Positions 51,263 to 60,307 of a stretch of 64,000 bases of DNA are shown one piece after another. This DNA is from Streptomyces sp. NBC_01214 (GTDB lineage: Bacteria; Actinomycetota; Actinomycetes; Streptomycetales; Streptomycetaceae). The notes beneath the pieces were generated by a model, which saw only the letters and a list, made by a program, of their open reading frames with translations, searched no databases and was not told where the DNA came from. Made by a program: the position numbers and the translations under genes. The DNA lies in contig NZ_JAPEOS010000003.1 in the NCBI RefSeq assembly GCF_026340975.1, positions 1,674,001-1,738,000 of the forward strand, given 5' to 3'. Every line of letters starts with the position of its first letter. Position 1 is the stretch's first letter.

Positions 51263-51730
51263 TCAGCTCGGGTGTGCGGTGTCGCGCTTGTAGTGGGAGT
51301 GGGAATCGTGGGTGAAGAATCCCAGGGGGCCGTGTTGTTCGGAGATCAGGATGGGGAGGTAGATCTTGCATGTCTTCCCGTTGAGCGGGGACTGGTAGTC
51401 GAACCTGATGCCCGGCCACTCATCTGGGTAGGTGTCGAACACCCACGTTGCTGGGCCGCTGTAGGTGGAGGGAACCGGATCGGAGGGCATTCCGCAGCCA
51501 GGTTCCGGTTTCGCCACCCGTTGCAGGTCTGCGGTGCCGTCCGGCCGGACGGTCAGGCGTCCGTCGCCGCCGGGGGAGGACCAGGCCGTCCAGATTCCCT
51601 GGACGTCGGTGGGAGTGAGCGGAGGTCTCTGGTCCTTGGTCAGACTCCAGAGGAATCCGATCAGTGCTGCGATGGCCAGCCCGGCGGAGGCTATTAAGTA
51701 CCAGTAGAACCTTCGTGGCAGCTTGGTCAC
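51263..51730 (-). CDS. Membrane-anchored hypothetical protein
   Basis: The product is 155 residues from GTG 51,730 with GGAAGG seven bases upstream. One N-terminal membrane segment (YWYLIASAGLAIAALIGFLW) is followed by an extracytoplasmic domain: VQGIWTAWSSPGGDGRLTVR with PDGTADLQ, ATWVFDTYPDEWPGIRFDYQ and TCKIYLPILIS. The G-W-S and FDY pattern is common in Streptomyces proteins of unknown function with a lipocalin-like look. No signal cleavage site. Confidence 0.65.
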   Translation of the reverse strand: MTKLPRRFYWYLIASAGLAIAALIGFLWSLTKDQRPPLTPTDVQGIWTAWSSPGGDGRLTVRPDGTADLQRVAKPEPGCGMPSDPVPSTYSGPATWVFDTYPDEWPGIRFDYQSPLNGKTCKIYLPILISEQHGPLGFFTHDSHSHYKRDTAHPS

Positions 51731-53004
51731 TGAGACCAGACCCTTCCTTCCAGCGGGTGCCTCGGGCCGATGGCCGACCGTCCCCGTGCGTTCTTGCCCC
51801 TTCGTGATCCAGACGTGGAGGAGCACGGGTAGGTCCCGGGATCCGCTGGAAAGTGCTTGGTCTCACATACTCGGTGAGTCTGTGTGTGAGGACGTGCCGA
51901 GACCCCAACGGCGGTCGGGGCCAGGGTTATGAAGGCGGTGACGCCACCCGTTTCGGGGCGGTCTGCGAGGCCCTGAACATCGCGCTCGCCCCCGTCCTGA
52001 CTGGCTTTCGGCTACCACATCTGCCCAAACCCCGACGGCATCGGCCGCATCGTCAGCCGCCCTACGGCACGCTGAGCGCCCAGGAGCGTGTCTTGACCCG
52101 TCCCCGCCGCGGAGAACTGCGAGGTTCGCATCCGGCGGCCGAGGTGCGGAACCGGTGGTGTGCCCGGTCGTGGAAGGTCCTGGGTCGCACCCCGTCCCGG
52201 GCTCGCCGTGCCGTTCTCCTTGGCCTGCCCGGGGCGGGCCCGGGTCCTGGTGCCTGGCGCCTTCGTTCCCTGTTGCTGTCGTTGGGGGAAGGATGTCGCC
52301 GTTCGTCGTGGTGGCAGTGTCAGGCGTCAGGACCAGTTTTCCGGGCTGTGATCCGGCGGGTGTGGGTGGCGGTGAGGGTCGTGGTCAGCCCGCGCCGATA
52401 CGGCGTGCGTGGGCGAGGCCCGGTGCCCAGAGCGCTCCGGTGGCAGCAGTACCACCGGGCCGCCCCAAGCACCGCAGGTTTCACCGGCGGCCGCCCGCTC
52501 CTGCTCCACCACGACCCCCGCCGCCGTAGCCTCGGTCGGGCAGGTGCGGCCCCGGCCGAGGCTACGGTTCCCTGCTCACCGGTAGCGCGTTGCGCCCGGT
52601 ACGGGAGCGGGGCGCGGGATATGACGTGGCGTCGGGGCGGGGGAAGAGCGCGGAGTGCGTCCTCGCCGTGCCGGGTGACACCGGGGACGACGGCCGTCAG
52701 GCGGGCGCCTTCGGCGAGGAGCTGGGTGAGGTAGGCGTAGTGGCGCTGGCAGTCGACCATTCACCCCAGCGGGCGCGGGTTCCGGTCGGGGGCGATCGCG
52801 GCGAGCGCGACGGCCCGTCGGCGGGCCCGGCCCTGGTCCTTGCCCAGTTCGCCGGGCGGCGGATGTCCGTGAGGTACTGCCCGTTCGCGATGCGGTCCAG
52901 CCCCCTCGGCTCGGTCGGCAAAGGCAGCGCAGGCCGTGCAGCAGGCGGTGCAGCAAGCGCCTTTGGTGGCCGGCTCTTTGCCGAAGGGGTGTGAGGTGAC
53001 GAGA
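51731..53004. other. Long stretch without a supported gene
   Basis: Frames are Arg/Pro-rich and overlap on all strands. A hairpin lies at 52,524-52,567. A minus-strand frame near 53,060-52,960 (TIPAELVDLVTSHPFGKEPA with TKGACCTACCTACAA) looks like the start of a small Cys-rich gene that then degenerates. Confidence 0.45.
52524..52567. terminator. Hairpin, possible terminator
   Basis: CCGTAGCCTCGG pairs perfectly with CCGAGGCTACGG over a 20-base loop that is itself GC-rich. No adjacent gene makes its direction clear. Confidence 0.5.
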
Positions 53005-54450
53005 TCAACCAGCTCGGCCGGAATCGTCTGCGCCCGCCGAGTGGCGCGCGCCGGTTTCATGGTGCTCCCGGTGCGGTCGGCGGCGGGCATCGCGGCCGGC
53101 TGGGGAGCGGTGCGGGGACAGGGGGCCGGCCGTGGCGGGGGTGGCGGTGCACAGGTGGCTTGCCACGGTCCGCCGGTGGTGCGGCGGTTCGCTCGCGGGG
53201 TGGGGCGCGGCGGGGCGGTCGGCCGACAGGCGGGCGGTGAAGCGGGGCCAGGCGATCAGGACGATGGGGTAGATGGCGTAGCCGATGCGGGTGGCCGGGG
53301 ATAGCGCTATCGCCAGGAGCAGCCCCAGGGCCAGCCTGTCGGAGGCGGCGACGGTGCTTCGCGGCGGGCGGACCAGCAGCGACGCCCCCACACCCACCGC
53401 GCTCAACGCGATCAGCGCCGTGGTCACTGCCTTGCCGTGAGGAAGCAGCAGAACGATCAGGTGCCCGAGGAGGGGACTCTGGGCGGATGACGCCGTGGGG
53501 CCGAGGCCCAGCGGGTAGAGGACGACGTTCTGGTAGAAGGCGCTGGTGTCGACCAGCACCGCGGGCGTGATGGTCAGCGCGGCCAGCCCGGTGGCCGCTG
53601 CCGCGCACCTGAACGCGGCGCGCCTTCCGCCCCGTACGGCGAGTACGGCGACGATCACCGCGATGGCCGGCCAGGCGGTCCACTTCAGAACGGCGGCTAC
53701 CCCCACGACCAGCCCCGCGCGCCCGGCATGGCCCCGCTGTGTGAAGGCCAGGGCCAGGCAGAGCAGTCCGATGACCGGCGGGTCCACGCCGCCGATGCTC
53801 AGGGGCAGCGCGACGACAGGACAGGCGATCAGCCACAGGGCGCCCGTCAGCCCCGCGGTGGCGCTGGGCGCGGTGCCGCTCGGCCCCGTAGCGAGGTCCA
53901 CGCCCCTGGTCAGCACCCGCACGGCTCCCGCTACGGCCGCGAGGAAGCCGACGAGGAACCACACGCGGGCGCTGGCGAACGGGGTGTCACCGAACAGCAG
54001 GTGAGGTATCCCGAAGAGCGCCATGCCGGGAAGGTAGGGATTGAAGTCCCGTACGGCGTGCGGCGTGGGGTTGTATGGAGTTCCGGTGGAGAACAGCAGG
54101 TCGGCCGCCCGTTCCACGACGCCGACTTCCATCTGCGCCCTGCCGATCACCGACAGGTACAGCAGCGGTATGGCCGCCGCACCGGTGACGGCGACCACGG
54201 CGGGAGTGCGGGCCCACGGCATGGACGACCGCGCCGCGACCAGAGCCGCGCAGGCGTATCCCGCCGCGCCGACCAGGCCCCACACCTTCTGCGAGGTGTG
54301 GTCGGGAGACGCCAGCCCCACCACGAGTGCCGACACCGCGCACGCCAGCAGTACCAGTCGGTCCCACCGTCGCCCGCCGGCGAAGGGCTTGGCTGCGGAG
54401 CGAGACCGAGACCGAGACCGAGGCTCCTGTTTCCGATCAGCTTGCGACAT
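53005..54450 (-). CDS. GT87-like polytopic membrane glycosyltransferase
   Basis: The product is 481 residues with about ten hydrophobic segments. The N-terminus is basic with a RSRSRSRS run from CGAGAC hexamers (54,401-54,418). Conserved blocks are YNPTPHAVRDFNPYLPGMAL, GAVRVLTRGVDLATG and VDPPVIGLLCLALAFTQRGH with AAVLKWTAWPAIAVIVAV. The F-PYLPG and A-LKWTAWP motifs resemble the mannosyltransferase-like DUF2029/GT87 family, which uses polyprenyl-phosphate sugars at the membrane. The Pro/His/Arg-rich last 70 residues look unnatural and may reflect a late frameshift. Confidence 0.75.
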   Translation of the reverse strand: MSQADRKQEPRSRSRSRSAAKPFAGGRRWDRLVLLACAVSALVVGLASPDHTSQKVWGLVGAAGYACAALVAARSSMPWARTPAVVAVTGAAAIPLLYLSVIGRAQMEVGVVERAADLLFSTGTPYNPTPHAVRDFNPYLPGMALFGIPHLLFGDTPFASARVWFLVGFLAAVAGAVRVLTRGVDLATGPSGTAPSATAGLTGALWLIACPVVALPLSIGGVDPPVIGLLCLALAFTQRGHAGRAGLVVGVAAVLKWTAWPAIAVIVAVLAVRGGRRAAFRCAAAATGLAALTITPAVLVDTSAFYQNVVLYPLGLGPTASSAQSPLLGHLIVLLLPHGKAVTTALIALSAVGVGASLLVRPPRSTVAASDRLALGLLLAIALSPATRIGYAIYPIVLIAWPRFTARLSADRPAAPHPASEPPHHRRTVASHLCTATPATAGPLSPHRSPAGRDARRRPHREHHETGARHSAGADDSGRAG

Positions 54451-54476
54451 CAGGCATCAACCTTTGAAGAAGAGGT

Positions 54477-54508
54477 GAGGGCATGAGGGCATGAGGGCAT
54501 GAGGGCAT
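54477..54508. repeat. 8-bp tandem repeat GAGGGCAT, four copies
   Basis: Four perfect copies lie just upstream of the minus-strand GT87-like gene start (54,450). Confidence 0.9.
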
Positions 54509-54833
54509 GACGAAGTGGGGGTGAGGGTGAGGGGGGAAGAGGGAGGGTGCCGCCGGTACCGGAGTGCTTCCGTAGGGGTTCGCATCACCGCTTTGAGACG
54601 CGTGGCAGGGTCCGGCGACAGCGACGGTGAACTGCCGGGAGCCGGGTTCCGGTGGCTCGGTCCGTGACGGAGGTCCGTGCTCCCCCGGTATGGAGGCCGC
54701 GCACCGCACGTAAGGCTCTTACTCCGGCGCGGGTTCCGACGACCGTCATCGCGCCGGTCCCCAGGGGGCGCGGTCCCGTCGTCGAGTCCGGTGTCGGTGA
54801 ACCGCTGTCGGCTGGGGATCGGACGTCATCGCC

Positions 54834-55010
54834 GTGGCGTCGTACGCGGAGCCGGACACATGCCGCGCGGGTCTCGACGGCGCGGTGGCAGACGCCAGGG
54901 CAGGCGCGATCGCGGGGACCGTGCTCGGCGACCGGCCCCGCCTGACCTGGGACTTCGTACCGCCCGCCGGTTCGCCGGTTTGCCAGGGCGGCTGGGGACC
55001 GGGTAGATAG
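54834..55010 (+). CDS. Short hypothetical ORF or gene tail
   Basis: The frame encodes 58 residues: SYAEPDTCRAGLDGAVADAR, IAGTVLGDRPRLTWDFVPPA and a Gly-rich end. Composition looks natural, but no start signal or family is seen; it may be the end of a decayed gene. Confidence 0.25.
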   Translation: MASYAEPDTCRAGLDGAVADARAGAIAGTVLGDRPRLTWDFVPPAGSPVCQGGWGPGR

Positions 55011-55038
55011 GCACTCACACGGCGGCACTCACACGGCA

Positions 55039-55108
55039 GTGCTTACAAGCCGGTGCTTACAAGCCGGTGCTCACGAGGCAGTGCTGGCGAGGCAGTGCCT
55101 ACTGGCCG
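55039..55108. repeat. 14-bp tandem repeats
   Basis: Five contiguous units with consensus GTGCTTACAAGCCG: two perfect copies (55,039-55,066), then three diverged copies to 55,108. Related GTGCT units continue into the 3' end of the ABC permease gene. Confidence 0.85.
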
Positions 55109-55119
55109 CAGGGCGGTGC

Positions 55120-56148
55120 TCACTCGGTGGTGCTCGCGCCGCGCGGGGTGCCACCCGTACAGCTCTTCAGCACGCGGTACGCGGCGAAGACCAGTACGGC
55201 GACGATGGCGCAGGTGAGGGCCGTCGCCACGAGCTGGAGGGGCCAGTAGTGGGCGAGGGGGTGGAAGTCGCGGTAGTAGCCGACGGCGTCGAGCTTTTCG
55301 TACGTGGCGCGGCAGTCAGGGAAGACGTCGCTTCCGCAGTAGGGGTTCGGCAGTCGGGCGCCGGTGGAGGTGAGGATGCCCTCGTCGACCACGATCCCCG
55401 TGCCTGACGGAGCGTCCTGCACCAGGTTGCGCACCTGGGTCACGCTGGGCCACAGGTAGGGCAGTGCCGTGTGGACGATGGCGAACACACCGGTCGTGGC
55501 GGCGACGGACGTGCCGAGGGCGGGCAGGGAGCGGCGCCAGAGCAGACCGACCAGGACTCCGACGACGAGGCCCAGGAGGGCCAGGGCGACCGTGAGCGGC
55601 CCGCCCGAGTAGAAGGTCGGGAAGTCGGACCAGGACTTCGCGGTGTCTATGCGGCCCTTCCCGGCCGACCAGGCAAGGTGGTGCAGCGTGACCACCAGTC
55701 CGGTGCCTGCGACGACGAGGGTGGCCGGGAGGGCGAGTTTGGCGGTGAGCCAGCGCACCGGGGAAACCGACTGGGCCCAGGTCAGCTGAGCGGTGCCCGT
55801 CTCCAGTTCCCTGCTGGTCAGCGTGGCCCCGGCCCAGGCGGCTACGAGGAAGGGGAGGGCGAGGACGGCGAAGGTGGTGGCGGAGTAGACCTCCTTGTAG
55901 AGGATGATCGCGGGCTGGTCGTAGGTGCACTTCGACGCCCCGGCACACGCGTTGTACTGCTCCCACGCCGCCGCGGAGGCGTCGGTGAGCGGGCCGCCCA
56001 GCCACAGCAGCGCGGCCGAGAGCAGGACCACGAGGCCGACCCAGACGCACAGCGCCGGGCGGTGCAGGCGCAGCAGCCACCGGGTCAGACGGGGCGCGGG
56101 GGACGGATGCCGGGTGGCCGCGGGAGCGGTGGGGGCAACGGCGGTCAT
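55120..56148 (-). CDS. ABC transporter permease
   Basis: The product is 342 residues. Hydrophobic segments include ALCVWVGLVVLLSAALLWLG, TTFAVLALPFLVAAWAGATL, LALPATLVVAGTGLVVTLHH, VALALLGLVVGVLVGLLWRR and LVATALTCAIVAVLVFAAYR. The LTSRELETGTAQLTWAQSVS loop with RWL-AKLALP is the signature of actinobacterial ABC-2-type permeases in YtrA-regulated exporters. The extracytoplasmic loop has a Cys pair (CGSDVFPDC). The start overlaps the ATPase stop by ATGA. Confidence 0.9.
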   Translation of the reverse strand: MTAVAPTAPAATRHPSPAPRLTRWLLRLHRPALCVWVGLVVLLSAALLWLGGPLTDASAAAWEQYNACAGASKCTYDQPAIILYKEVYSATTFAVLALPFLVAAWAGATLTSRELETGTAQLTWAQSVSPVRWLTAKLALPATLVVAGTGLVVTLHHLAWSAGKGRIDTAKSWSDFPTFYSGGPLTVALALLGLVVGVLVGLLWRRSLPALGTSVAATTGVFAIVHTALPYLWPSVTQVRNLVQDAPSGTGIVVDEGILTSTGARLPNPYCGSDVFPDCRATYEKLDAVGYYRDFHPLAHYWPLQLVATALTCAIVAVLVFAAYRVLKSCTGGTPRGASTTE

Positions 56149-57125
56149 GCGGGCTCCTCCTGGGGCATGGCGGAGGCGGAAGCCGCTTCCTGGGACGTGG
56201 GGGAGGTAGAAGTGGAATCAGAAGCGGAAGCGGAAGCGGGTCCGAGAGTGAGCGGGGGTGCCGCCGGGTTGCGCAGGTGGGCGAGGATCAGCGCCTCCAG
56301 GGACAGGTCGTTCGTCTGCCAGCCGGCGGGCAGCGGCCCTGCGGGGCGGACGAGGGCGGTGACCTGGCGACCGGTGATGCGGGATTCCACCGTGGTGTGC
56401 GGTGCCAGGTCGAAGTCGGCGCCGGTGGCGGCCTCCCGTGCGGGCCCGGTGATCAGGGAGTGCACGGCGAGCAAGTCGTCGATGTCACCCGCCAGACGCA
56501 CCCGGCCGTCGCCGATCAGCAGCAAGTGGTCGCAGGAATCCTCCAGTTCGGCGATGACGTGTGAGGACATCACGATGGTGGTGCCGTACCGCGCGGCCGT
56601 GGCCATGAGCGTGCCCATCAGCTCGTGCCGGGCCAGCGGGTCGAGGTCGGCCACCGGCTCGTCCAGCAGCAGCAGTTCCGGCCGCTTGGCGAGGGCGAGG
56701 GCGAGCGCCACGCGGGTGCGCTGGCCGCCGGACAGCGAGCGGACGCGGGCTCCGAGGTCCAGGCCGCCGCCCGCCGCGACCCGCTCCGCGGTGTCCGCGT
56801 CCCAGCTGTCGGGGTTGAGATCGGCGCCCATGCGGAGCGTCTCGGCGACGGTGAGCTGCGGGTACAGCGGCTTGTCCTGGGAGACGAAGCCGATCCGCGG
56901 CCGCACGTGGGCCGGGTGCCCGCCGAGCACCGTGACCGAACCCTCGCTGGGGGCGGTCAGCCCCGCCGCCAGGGCGAGCAGCGTCGACTTGCCCGCGCCG
57001 TTGGGCCCCACGAGCGCACTGACACGTCCGGCTGGCAGCTGAAACGTGCAGTCACGCAGGGCCCACCCGCCGCGCCGCCGGAACGCCTTCCCCAGCCCGG
57101 TTGCCTCGATGGCACTGCTCGTCAT
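56145..57125 (-). CDS. ABC transporter ATP-binding protein
   Basis: The product is 326 residues. Walker A is GPNGAGKST, the Q-loop is IGFVSQDKPLYPQLTVAETL, the signature is SLSGGQRTRVALALALAKRP, Walker B is LLLLDEPVADLD and the switch His is in MSSHVIAELEDSCDHLLLI. It powers the permease encoded next. The C-terminus ends in a Ser-Ala/Ser-Thr-rich tail from hexamer repeats (GAAGCG at 56,221-56,238). Operon order: GntR regulator, ATPase, permease, with one-base (57,125) and ATGA overlaps. Confidence 0.95.
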   Translation of the reverse strand: MTSSAIEATGLGKAFRRRGGWALRDCTFQLPAGRVSALVGPNGAGKSTLLALAAGLTAPSEGSVTVLGGHPAHVRPRIGFVSQDKPLYPQLTVAETLRMGADLNPDSWDADTAERVAAGGGLDLGARVRSLSGGQRTRVALALALAKRPELLLLDEPVADLDPLARHELMGTLMATAARYGTTIVMSSHVIAELEDSCDHLLLIGDGRVRLAGDIDDLLAVHSLITGPAREAATGADFDLAPHTTVESRITGRQVTALVRPAGPLPAGWQTNDLSLEALILAHLRNPAAPPLTLGPASASASDSTSTSPTSQEAASASAMPQEEPA

Positions 57126-57523
57126 CAGTGATCCTGTTCCTTCTCGGTGGTATCGAAGTGCTCGTCCAGCACGACAGCGAAGAGTGCCGCCACGTCATCC
57201 CGCTCCAGGCCGGCCGTCCGAGCGCGCGACGCCCACTCGGAGAGCTCGCCCCGCAGCGGCGAGTCGCTCGGTGTGGTACCGAGTGACCTGCGCACGAACG
57301 TGCCGAGGCCTCGCCGGGCCTCGACCAGGCCCTCGCGTTCCAGTTCCCGGTAGGCCTTGAGCACCGTGTTCGGGTTGACTGCCGTGGCCTCCACAACCTC
57401 TCGGGCGGCCGGAAGCTTGTCGCCGGGCTCCAGCAGGCCCAGGCGCAAGGCCTGCTTGGTCTGCTGAACGATCTGTACGTAGGTGGCAACCCCGCTGCGC
57501 CGGTCGATCCGGTATTCGATCAT
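57125..57523 (-). CDS. GntR-family regulator, YtrA type
   Basis: The product is 132 residues from ATG 57,523. The winged helix is GVATYVQIVQQTKQALRLGL with LEPGDKLPAAREVVEATAVN and PNTVLKAYRELEREGLVEAR, and a short C-terminal helical part lacks a large ligand domain, as in YtrA regulators. It is the first gene of the operon with the ABC exporter and starts behind an inverted repeat at 57,541. Such regulators usually repress their own ABC operon and respond to cell-envelope stress. Confidence 0.92.
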   Translation of the reverse strand: MIEYRIDRRSGVATYVQIVQQTKQALRLGLLEPGDKLPAAREVVEATAVNPNTVLKAYRELEREGLVEARRGLGTFVRRSLGTTPSDSPLRGELSEWASRARTAGLERDDVAALFAVVLDEHFDTTEKEQDH

Positions 57524-57540
57524 CCCGGCAAACACCCTTT

Positions 57541-57566
57541 CACTATTTGAGTAGTGAATAGTGGAT
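57541..57566. promoter_or_regulatory. YtrA-type operator candidate
   Basis: CACTATTTGAGTAGTG forms an inverted repeat (CACTA/TAGTG), followed by a further half-site in GAATAGTG. It lies 18 bases upstream of the GntR start codon. Confidence 0.6.
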
Positions 57567-57583
57567 TGAGGAGGGTGCGGATG

Positions 57584-58833
57584 TCAAGGAGAGCGCCGGC
57601 CACGGGGTCCGGCACACACGTCGCTGTGCGGTTTCGGGCCGGCTGGGTGCCGGTCCGGTCCGGTCCGCACCGTGATGGCGGCCGGCCGTGTGAGTTGCCG
57701 CTGAGGAGGAGGCTGAGCAGGACGGTGGCGGACTGGGCTGTGGGGTCTGGTCGGGTGGGGGTCCGGGCGGCTTCCGGGAGGCGGGGGCGTTGTGCGGCGG
57801 TGGCGTTGTGAGGCGGGCAGGGACAGTGCGAGGGCTTCGGCCTGGCCGAAGCTGAGGGGCACCGCAACGCACACCTCGCGCGGGGAGTGCTCCTGCCCGT
57901 CGAACTGCACCGAGCGGGGACCGCCGTGGGCGATGCTGCGGAACAGGCCGGCCTGGTCGGCGATGGTCCGCGGAGTCAGGCGTACGGGGTGGCGGCGGGC
58001 GAGGTGGTCCATACGCGCCTCGAACGGCAGCTGCTGCAACAGGCTCGTGCCGACGGCGCTGGCATGCCCGGCGAACCGAAAGTCGATCCACTCGTAGACA
58101 CGGGGCGCCTCTGGGCGCCTCGGGGCCGTCGGAGAGCCGGGAGATGTGCACCTCGCCGTCGGTGTAGCTGCTGACGTAGACCGCGGTGCCCACCGCGTCC
58201 CGCAGCGTGGCCAGCGTCTGCTGCAGCGCGTTGTCGGCCGCGCCACCCGAGGGCTGCGCCAGCGCCAGCAGATCCGGGCCCGGCGCGTACCCGCCGTCAG
58301 GCAGTCCGTCCGCCACACCGCGCTGGCACAGCCACGGCAGCAGCCGCTCCACCACCCCCTTCGACAATCGGGCCCTGCTTCGACAACTGCGCCGGACTCA
58401 GCGCCACGGAGGAGCCGTGCAGCACGTGCAGGCGCCGCAGCGCCCGCTCCACCGGCTTCCACTGCGCCGGCGCCGACACCTCCCCGGGTACCTGCCGCGC
58501 CGCCACCGTCAACCGCGGCGCCCGCAATGGCGAGGCGGAGTACTCCACGCTGCGCCCCGGCATGCTGCCCGCGCCGGACAGGAGCGCCGTGCACAGTTCG
58601 TTGGCGAACTCGGTGTCCTCGACGGCCTGGCCGTCGGCCGGGAACGCGGCCATGTCCGCACGCAACGCGAGCGCGTCACCATGGCCGAGCTGGGCGGCGG
58701 CCGCGACCAGGTACGTCGCCTCGGTGTGCAGCGCGGGTCCGCCCAGGCGAGCGGCCAGGACGGCGAGGCGGAAGACGGCACCGGGGTGGCCGTGCCCAGA
58801 CCCTCGGTTCACCGGCGCACTCCGCGCCTGCAT
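57584..58833 (-). pseudogene. Regulator gene (IclR-like) broken by two tandem duplications
   Basis: The protein reads in three frames in order. From ATG 58,833: AVFRLAVLAARLGGPALHTE to LHVLHGSSVALSPAQLSKQG. Next frame: GVVERLLPWLCQRGVADGLP, ALQQTLATLRDAVGTAVYVS. Last frame: YEWIDFRFAGHASAVGTSLL, MDHLARRHPVRLTPRTIADQ and CVAVPLSFGQAEALALSLP. The first break coincides with a 19-bp direct duplication (TTCGACAA at 58,360 and 58,379), the second with a 10-bp one (GGGCGCCTC at 58,103 and 58,113). Removing both restores one frame. The middle and end resemble the helix-turn-helix and effector part of IclR-type regulators. Confidence 0.7.
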
Positions 58834-59355
58834 CCCTGTCCTACGAAGCCTTGGCCCGAGAACCAACACGTGATCGGAATTGCATCGTAATGACCGATCG
58901 TCAGACAAAGCGCGATCGTTGGCGCCCGCCCGCCCGCCCCACCACACAGCCGCCGCACAGCCAACCCGCAGCGACGCCTCGGTCCCGCCCGCGCAGGACT
59001 CACGCGCCTTGAACGTTGCGGCACAGGACGCCGGCCCGTTCCACGGTGTGCGGCGTGACGCCGCCGCACAGGGTGCGGGTAGCAGTACCACCGGGGCCGC
59101 CCCAACGTCACCTGCCCTGGTCGGCCAGTCGGCCGGTGTGGCCCACCCCCGAGTCCCGCTACACCCGTGAACGCGCCGAAGAACCGGCAACCCTGATCGC
59201 GATGCCAAAGCGAACAGCCGGATCGGCCGATGAAGCCCGTGCCTTGTACCTCCAGGAAATCTACGGATCCTGACCTGCTCCGCTTCTCTAGGCTCAAGTC
59301 CTGGGCGGGCCGTGCCCCGGTGCGCCCGCGGATCCGATGGGGGAGGCCTGCTGTG
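58834..59355. other. Intergenic
   Basis: No gene seen. A GTGCGGCGTGACGCCGCCGCAC hairpin lies near 59,048-59,069. Confidence 0.45.
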
Positions 59356-59631
59356 ATGCCGATCTACCTGTCGCCCGAAGTCCCCGGCTGGTCACCGCGA
59401 ACGGAGGCTGATCTCCGGGCCGCTATCGACGGCGGCCTGCTGGAGGAGAGCCACCACCTGGACCTGAAGGAGGGCCTGAGCGCTACGAAGGGCGACGACA
59501 AGGGGCTCGCCCGGGACATGGCTTCGTTCGCCGTCGACGGCGGCACGCTGATCATCGGTCTCGGAGAGGACAAGGAGAACCGCACCTTCTTCCTCGCTCC
59601 GCAGCCGCTGATGGGGATCCTTGAAAACGGC
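59356..59631 (+). pseudogene. Truncated AlbA_2 (Schlafen-type) domain
   Basis: From ATG 59,356 the frame encodes YLSPEVPGWSPRTEADLRAA, GLLEESHHLDLKEGLSATKG with DDKGLARDMASFAVDGGTLI and IGLGEDKENRTFFLAPQPL. This is the start of an AlbA_2/Schlafen-like DNA-binding domain, normally more than 150 residues. It breaks off after about 90 residues and runs in frame into unrelated sequence and the HEAT gene at 59,695, so one open frame of 258 codons spans both. Confidence 0.7.
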
Positions 59632-59694
59632 TCTGACCGCGATTGCGTGAGGGCCGAAAGTGCGGACGAAAGGGGGTATGCCAGAGTGAGAACC

Positions 59695-60129
59695 ATGACC
59701 CGTTGCGAGTTTGATGACGAGCTGACCCCATACCTTCAGGGGTCTACTTCGGCGTCATGGTCTGTTAGAGCGGCCTCAGGCCGGCGTCTGGCCGCCGTCG
59801 CGGAGGTTCCCGAAGCAGCTGAGGTCTTGCGCCGGCTGTTGCTGGATGGTCGCGACACTTTCGTCACTCAAGAGACGGCGGAGGCTCTGCTCGGACGCTG
59901 GGACGTGCTTGGTCTGCGCATGGTGCTGGCCGCGCTCGCCAGCGCGGATCGCGACACTGCCGATCACCTTGACGCTGCAATCCTCAACGTCTGCGGTCAG
60001 TCCACGGAGGACGGGGAACGGCTCGCGGCACTGTGCTCAGCGTTGGCATCGGATTCGGACAACGCCGTGAGCGGGCAAGCCCGCAGGATCCTCGAACCAC
60101 CGCGGTCGCCTGACCGCTACTCACCCTGA
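59695..60129 (+). CDS. Small HEAT-like protein
   Basis: The product is 144 residues from ATG 59,695: MTRCEFDDELTPYLQGSTSA, then three helical pairs (GRRLAAVAEVPEAAEVLRRL, ETAEALLGRWDVLGLRMVLA, HLDAAILNVCGQSTEDGERL) and NAVSGQARRILE. This is the layout of short HEAT-type proteins of Streptomyces, often immunity-like. The same frame is open upstream into the truncated AlbA_2 segment, so a chimeric longer product is possible but unlikely. Confidence 0.6.
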   Translation: MTRCEFDDELTPYLQGSTSASWSVRAASGRRLAAVAEVPEAAEVLRRLLLDGRDTFVTQETAEALLGRWDVLGLRMVLAALASADRDTADHLDAAILNVCGQSTEDGERLAALCSALASDSDNAVSGQARRILEPPRSPDRYSP

Positions 60130-60307
60130 GAAGCTGTTGTCTTTCTGGTTTGATTGGCGTGTTTCCGCTGATTGCGGATAGGTGCGGTAGACCCGTGCGG
60201 TTCTGGCTCCGGACAGCGCCGCTGACGCCAGCCCCCGAGCCGCCGCCGGGCCTCGGGAGGCGGACAGGCAGCCGGCGTCCCGTGATGCGGCCAGCCCGAA
60301 ATGGCAG

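Noticed and set aside
51853..52734. 293-codon plus-strand frame
   Set aside because: Arg/Pro/Gly-rich with no start signal, domain or natural hydrophobic pattern. Treated as non-coding.
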